From the NCBI GenBank assembly GCA_028706585.1, contig JAQTVX010000096.1:1-7595 (forward strand): 7,595 nt of DNA, in the 5' to 3' direction. The notes below the pieces were generated by a model. The model was given only the letters and a program-made list of their open reading frames with translations. It made no database searches and was not told where the DNA came from. Shown here piece by piece: positions 4,677 to 7,595 of this stretch (position 1 is its first letter; each line of letters begins with the position of its first letter). The position numbers and the translations under genes were made by a program. The stretch is from Candidatus Krumholzibacteriia bacterium (lineage in GTDB: Bacteria > Krumholzibacteriota > Krumholzibacteriia > Krumholzibacteriales > Krumholzibacteriaceae).

Positions 4677-7043
4677 ATGCGACTGATAAGATCAATTGGT
4701 CTCTTTCTCGCAGTGGCTGCTCTGGCCCTTGTCATCGTTGTGCTGAACATGAAGCCGCGACAGGCGGAAACCTCGCGCTTCGGCGCTTCCTATCTTCCGT
4801 TCCGGCTCGAAAATGTCGTCTCCGTGCATACCGCCCCGAAACTCCCGTTTTTTGTCGCCGACGTGGACCTGGACGGCAATGACGATCTTCTCGTCAATGA
4901 GACGGGCCGGTTCCTCTGGTACCGACTTCACGAGAGCAGAATGACCCTCGCGGGGGCAGTCGAATACAAGCGCTCCGGATGCACCAGAATGGTCGCGGAC
5001 GCGAACGGCGACGTACACCCCGATTTCTTCGTCCTCACGGGTACTCCAGAGGGTCCCATGCTGTCCTGCTACGACTGGTTGTCGCCGAATGGGGCCTCGG
5101 TGCCGCTCTACACGATCGGTCCCCTCATCCCGCCGCCGGTAGACGGGGGGGAAGGGTGGAGGAGAATCAATCTTCTCGGGAGTTTCGCAGGGGATGTGGG
5201 TGCTCACCCTCAGGTGTACATCGGTCTGAACTCCATGAAGATGGATGACACGCCGCGCTGGCTCCTCTCATTCGATGGGGTGACGGGGCAGGAACTGTGG
5301 CGCTTCTGCTTCGGACCCAGGAGCCTGGAACTGGTATGCGATGACTTCGGCGGGAACACTCCGCGCGTAGTCTTCACGACCATCGCCACGCGCAGCGGTA
5401 TTTCGTGCAACGGGATACCCGATAGTCTCTCCTGTGTTTTTTGTCTCGACGGTCGCAACGGCAGTCTCCTCTGGAAACAGCCGGTTGCCGGTATGGCCGG
5501 GCGGGGTTACGTAGGGATCGCGGACATCAACGGCGACAGCCGGGACGAGGTCCTTGTCGCCCGATACGTAACGAACCGTGATAGCACTGTTCTCGGCACG
5601 CCTCGAAATTGGGCCGTGGAGGCCCTGAGCCGCGATGGAGCGGTTCTCTTCGCCGTGCCGTTGCCGACCCGTCCAGAGTTTATTCGTGCAGCGGATCTCG
5701 ACGGCGATTCTTCTTTGGAGGTTGTCGTCGAGGGAATTGACGGAAAAATCATCATTCTGGAACGCAACCTCACGATCGGGAGGATCGTCAAGCCTCTAGT
5801 GGTTGCAGACTTCGTGCAATATTCGATGTACGGAGTGTGGAATCTGGAAGACGGGAAGCCGAATCTTGTTTGCCGGATGGACAGCATCCTTCTCGTGCGG
5901 GATTTGCGGGGAAATGTGATCGCCGGGCAAGTGTTCGACCCCACCATCGAACCGCAGCTGATGCGATGTGACGGAAGGAGCCATCTCGTCCTTGCCCAGG
6001 AAGATTCGATCCACGTCATGACTCTGAAGCGGTCGCCCTTCGGGTCCCGGCTTCGAGCGCATTCGCTCCGCCTGACGATCGGGGCGGCGGCCGTGCTCAT
6101 CGCCGTATGGATCGGGTTTCACATGCGCCGTCAGCCAAGACGGCGGCGGGAGAGGCGGATCGACTTTGACCGGGACCAAAACGAGCTCCTGACCGCGATG
6201 TCGGCCTTCGGCCATGGAGGATCCTCGCTGAAAATCTTGGATCGTCTCCGGCTCCATTTGAAGAATTGGGAACGGATACGATCCGACGGGGTGACGAGGG
6301 AGGAGCTATTCGCGAGGTTGCGCCAGACATACGGGGAAACGGTTGCGCCGGAGCTCGAGCACCTCGTGATGCTTGCCCGCAAGGCGGGCGTTCCGGAAGG
6401 CAGCTGGAATACGCTTCTCGCCGAGGCGGATCTCGCCGGCGAGGAAATGGAGGGGGTACTCGTCCCGGGCTCCGAAGGGGCCGCCCGCCGGGACGAGCAC
6501 ATCGCCAAAGCGCTCGCGGCCCTCGAATCCGTCGACGCATCAATTGCGGGAATCCGTTCGCACCTGCGCTCCGTATTTCGCACTCCCGTTGCGGAGGCGC
6601 TTGAGCGCTTGATCGCACGATTCCGGCACGAGCATGGCGCAGGAGAGATCTCATTCGCTCTCGCGGCCGATTCGTCCGCGAGCGCCGCCGTGTTCATTTC
6701 CCCTGTCTCGTTCGACAAGATATTCGAGACGCTTCTCTCGAACGCCGGCCGGGCGACCGAAGGGAAGACGGGCGCGGAGATCGGGATTGCGGTTCGGTGG
6801 GAGGGAAACTACTGCCAAATCGACGTCCGCGACAGCGGATGCGGGATCCCGCGCGAGGATTGGGAGCGCGTCTTCGAGAGACAATACACGACCAAGCCGG
6901 AAGGTGGAGGTTTCGGGCTGCATTACGCCCGCGAGCAGCTCGCGAAATTCGGAGGGAAGATCTACGTCCTCGACAGTGCCGCGGGCTCCGGAACGACGAT
7001 GCGGGTCGTGCTCAGAAAATCAGAGAAAGCGGGGGCCGTATGA
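4677..7043 (+). CDS. transmembrane histidine kinase with FG-GAP/VCBS propeller sensor
   Basis: A 788-residue sensor kinase. Residues 7-24 are an N-terminal membrane anchor after R2 and R5. Residues about 45-455 form an extracytoplasmic beta-propeller-like sensor with repeated Asp-rich, calcium-binding-style loops: DVDLDGNDD (62-70), DANGD (108-112), DINGD (283-287) and DLDGD (340-344), each before a hydrophobic strand. Residues about 466-481 are the second membrane segment, followed by an Arg-rich stretch (484-494). The ATP-binding domain is clear: N box with N689 in LLSNAGRAT, G1 box D719-S-G-C-G, F box YTTKP, G2 box GGGFGLH (743-749). YTTKP plus this G2 box resembles NtrB-type (HPK4) kinases. 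No standard H box is seen. The best phosphoacceptor is H513 in AFGHGGSSLKILDRL, 176 residues before N689 rather than the usual 100 or so, with a helical insert between. The start is chosen to keep the anchor; its Shine-Dalgarno is poor. It overlaps the regulator by 4 bp (ATGA). The ligand is unknown. Confidence 0.85.
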   Translation: MRLIRSIGLFLAVAALALVIVVLNMKPRQAETSRFGASYLPFRLENVVSVHTAPKLPFFVADVDLDGNDDLLVNETGRFLWYRLHESRMTLAGAVEYKRSGCTRMVADANGDVHPDFFVLTGTPEGPMLSCYDWLSPNGASVPLYTIGPLIPPPVDGGEGWRRINLLGSFAGDVGAHPQVYIGLNSMKMDDTPRWLLSFDGVTGQELWRFCFGPRSLELVCDDFGGNTPRVVFTTIATRSGISCNGIPDSLSCVFCLDGRNGSLLWKQPVAGMAGRGYVGIADINGDSRDEVLVARYVTNRDSTVLGTPRNWAVEALSRDGAVLFAVPLPTRPEFIRAADLDGDSSLEVVVEGIDGKIIILERNLTIGRIVKPLVVADFVQYSMYGVWNLEDGKPNLVCRMDSILLVRDLRGNVIAGQVFDPTIEPQLMRCDGRSHLVLAQEDSIHVMTLKRSPFGSRLRAHSLRLTIGAAAVLIAVWIGFHMRRQPRRRRERRIDFDRDQNELLTAMSAFGHGGSSLKILDRLRLHLKNWERIRSDGVTREELFARLRQTYGETVAPELEHLVMLARKAGVPEGSWNTLLAEADLAGEEMEGVLVPGSEGAARRDEHIAKALAALESVDASIAGIRSHLRSVFRTPVAEALERLIARFRHEHGAGEISFALAADSSASAAVFISPVSFDKIFETLLSNAGRATEGKTGAEIGIAVRWEGNYCQIDVRDSGCGIPREDWERVFERQYTTKPEGGGFGLHYAREQLAKFGGKIYVLDSAAGSGTTMRVVLRKSEKAGAV

Positions 7044-7498
7044 GCAGCGAACGAGTGCGTATTCTGATCGTTGACGACGATGAGACATTTCTGGGCGATC
7101 TCGGGAGGCTGATGGCCGATCGCTACGAAATCGTCACGGCCCACAACGCGAAGGAGGCGCTCTCGGCGCACGACAGGCTCGGTTTCGATGCCGCTCTGCT
7201 CGATATCGATCTCGGGAGGGGAATCGATGGATTTCAGATTCTCGAGGCGTTTCATGCATCCGACCCGAGTCTTCCGGTCATCATGGTGACACGCGATTCG
7301 TCGTCGGCCTCGGCGATCGCCGCCGTGAAGAAGGGGGCCGTCGACTACATCGACAAGCGACCGGATCTCGGCGATCTCGAACGGAGGATTTCCAGGGCGG
7401 TCGAGGAGCAAAGCGTTGTGCGGCTCAATAAAGCGCTTCGGATGGAGATCGATCAATTGCACGGCGAGATGGTGGGCGACAGCGAGAAGATGCGGTAG
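7040..7498 (+). CDS. response regulator receiver, NtrC-like, cut by in-frame TAG
   Basis: A 152-residue product as read. It receives phosphate from the kinase encoded just upstream, with which it shares an ATGA overlap that implies translational coupling. The receiver occupies residues about 6-122: acidic pocket D12-D13, phosphoacceptor D55 in ALLDIDLG, T84 in VIMVTRD, and K106 in YIDKRPDL. All key residues are present, so phosphotransfer should work. Residues 122-143 are a helical linker (VEEQSVVRLNKALRMEIDQL), followed by the start of the NtrC-family central domain, MVGDSEKMR. TAG at 7496-7498 then ends the frame exactly where the family normally continues with LRR. The AAA+ domain resumes in the same frame after the stop. 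As written this is a stand-alone receiver with no output domain. The upstream in-frame extension is rejected because it lies inside the kinase. Confidence 0.8.
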   Translation: MSSERVRILIVDDDETFLGDLGRLMADRYEIVTAHNAKEALSAHDRLGFDAALLDIDLGRGIDGFQILEAFHASDPSLPVIMVTRDSSSASAIAAVKKGAVDYIDKRPDLGDLERRISRAVEEQSVVRLNKALRMEIDQLHGEMVGDSEKMR

Positions 7499-7595
7499 CT
7501 GCGCCGCGAGATCGCCTTTGCCGCCAATGACTCGTGCCCCGTTCTCATCACCGGGGAGACGGGAACCGGCAAGGAGCTCGTGGCGCGGGAAATCC
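7499..7595 (+). pseudogene. sigma54-interaction AAA+ domain fragment beyond the TAG (3' partial)
   Basis: Directly after the TAG the same frame reads LRREIAFAANDSCPVLITGE, then TGTGKELVAREI, to the window edge. This is the N-terminal part of an NtrC-type sigma54 activator ATPase, with the Walker A motif TGETGTGK at 7550-7573. It fits the preceding VGDSEKMR without any missing residues except the one encoded by TAG. No start codon with a ribosome site lies between the stop and the Walker A, so independent translation looks unlikely. The expected GAFTGA loop, Walker B and DNA-binding helix-turn-helix lie outside the window. Either the gene is nonsense-mutated, the base is miscalled, or TAG is read through. 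Confidence 0.75.

Noticed and set aside
4127..4882. + frame of 251 codons spanning the hydrolase end, control region and kinase start
   Set aside because: It crosses a hairpin, a consensus promoter and a structured leader, and its product resembles shadow translation of both neighbours.
6797..7039. Upstream extension of the response regulator frame
   Set aside because: It lies inside the kinase ATP-binding domain. The receiver begins with the usual residues at the ATG at 7040, which overlaps the kinase stop as ATGA.

Overview
The window looks like GC-rich chromosomal DNA from a Gram-negative bacterium, probably an uncultured lineage known mainly from metagenomes. Sampled 60-base lines reach about 68-78% G+C inside the large genes. 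The gene styles fit phyla such as Eisenbacteria, other FCB-type groups, Acidobacteria or Planctomycetes: a membrane glycosyltransferase fused to TPRs, an SPNGG-type Ig-like exported protein, and an FG-GAP propeller sensor kinase paired with an NtrC-like regulator. This placement is inference from style only. All genes are on the + strand.

Layout. (1) 1-2070: 3' part of a polytopic GT39-like glycosyltransferase with a C-terminal TPR block; its start lies upstream of the window. (2) 2071-2492: an intergenic stretch of about 50% G+C with a weak promoter candidate and a short direct repeat. (3) 2493-2826: remains of a small exported protein whose recognisable segments lie in three successive reading frames, followed by a strong intrinsic terminator. 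(4) 2948-4475: a sigma70-like promoter and an exported alpha/beta hydrolase with an apparent Ser263-Asp406-His440 triad. (5) 4476-4676: a compact control region with a hairpin after the hydrolase stop, a 14-bp perfect palindrome overlapping the -35 of a near-consensus promoter, and a leader predicted to fold into nested hairpins. (6) 4677-7043: a transmembrane histidine kinase with an extracytoplasmic FG-GAP/VCBS-like sensor. (7) 7040-7595: a response regulator overlapping the kinase by 4 bp. Its receiver is followed by an in-frame TAG, and the sigma54-type AAA+ domain continues in the same frame to the window edge.

How the parts work together. The kinase and regulator are a translationally coupled two-component pair of the NtrB/NtrC style, driven by their own promoter. 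The sensor appears to read something outside the cytoplasmic membrane. If the TAG is real, the output has been reduced to a lone receiver or depends on readthrough. The glycosyltransferase, the broken exported protein and the hydrolase are separate units, all envelope or exported proteins.

The best second-look items are the in-frame TAG in the regulator, the double frameshift in the SPNGG gene, the palindrome on the -35 with its structured leader, and the non-standard phosphoacceptor region of the kinase. I found no tRNA, rRNA, CRISPR array, insertion sequence or phage gene.
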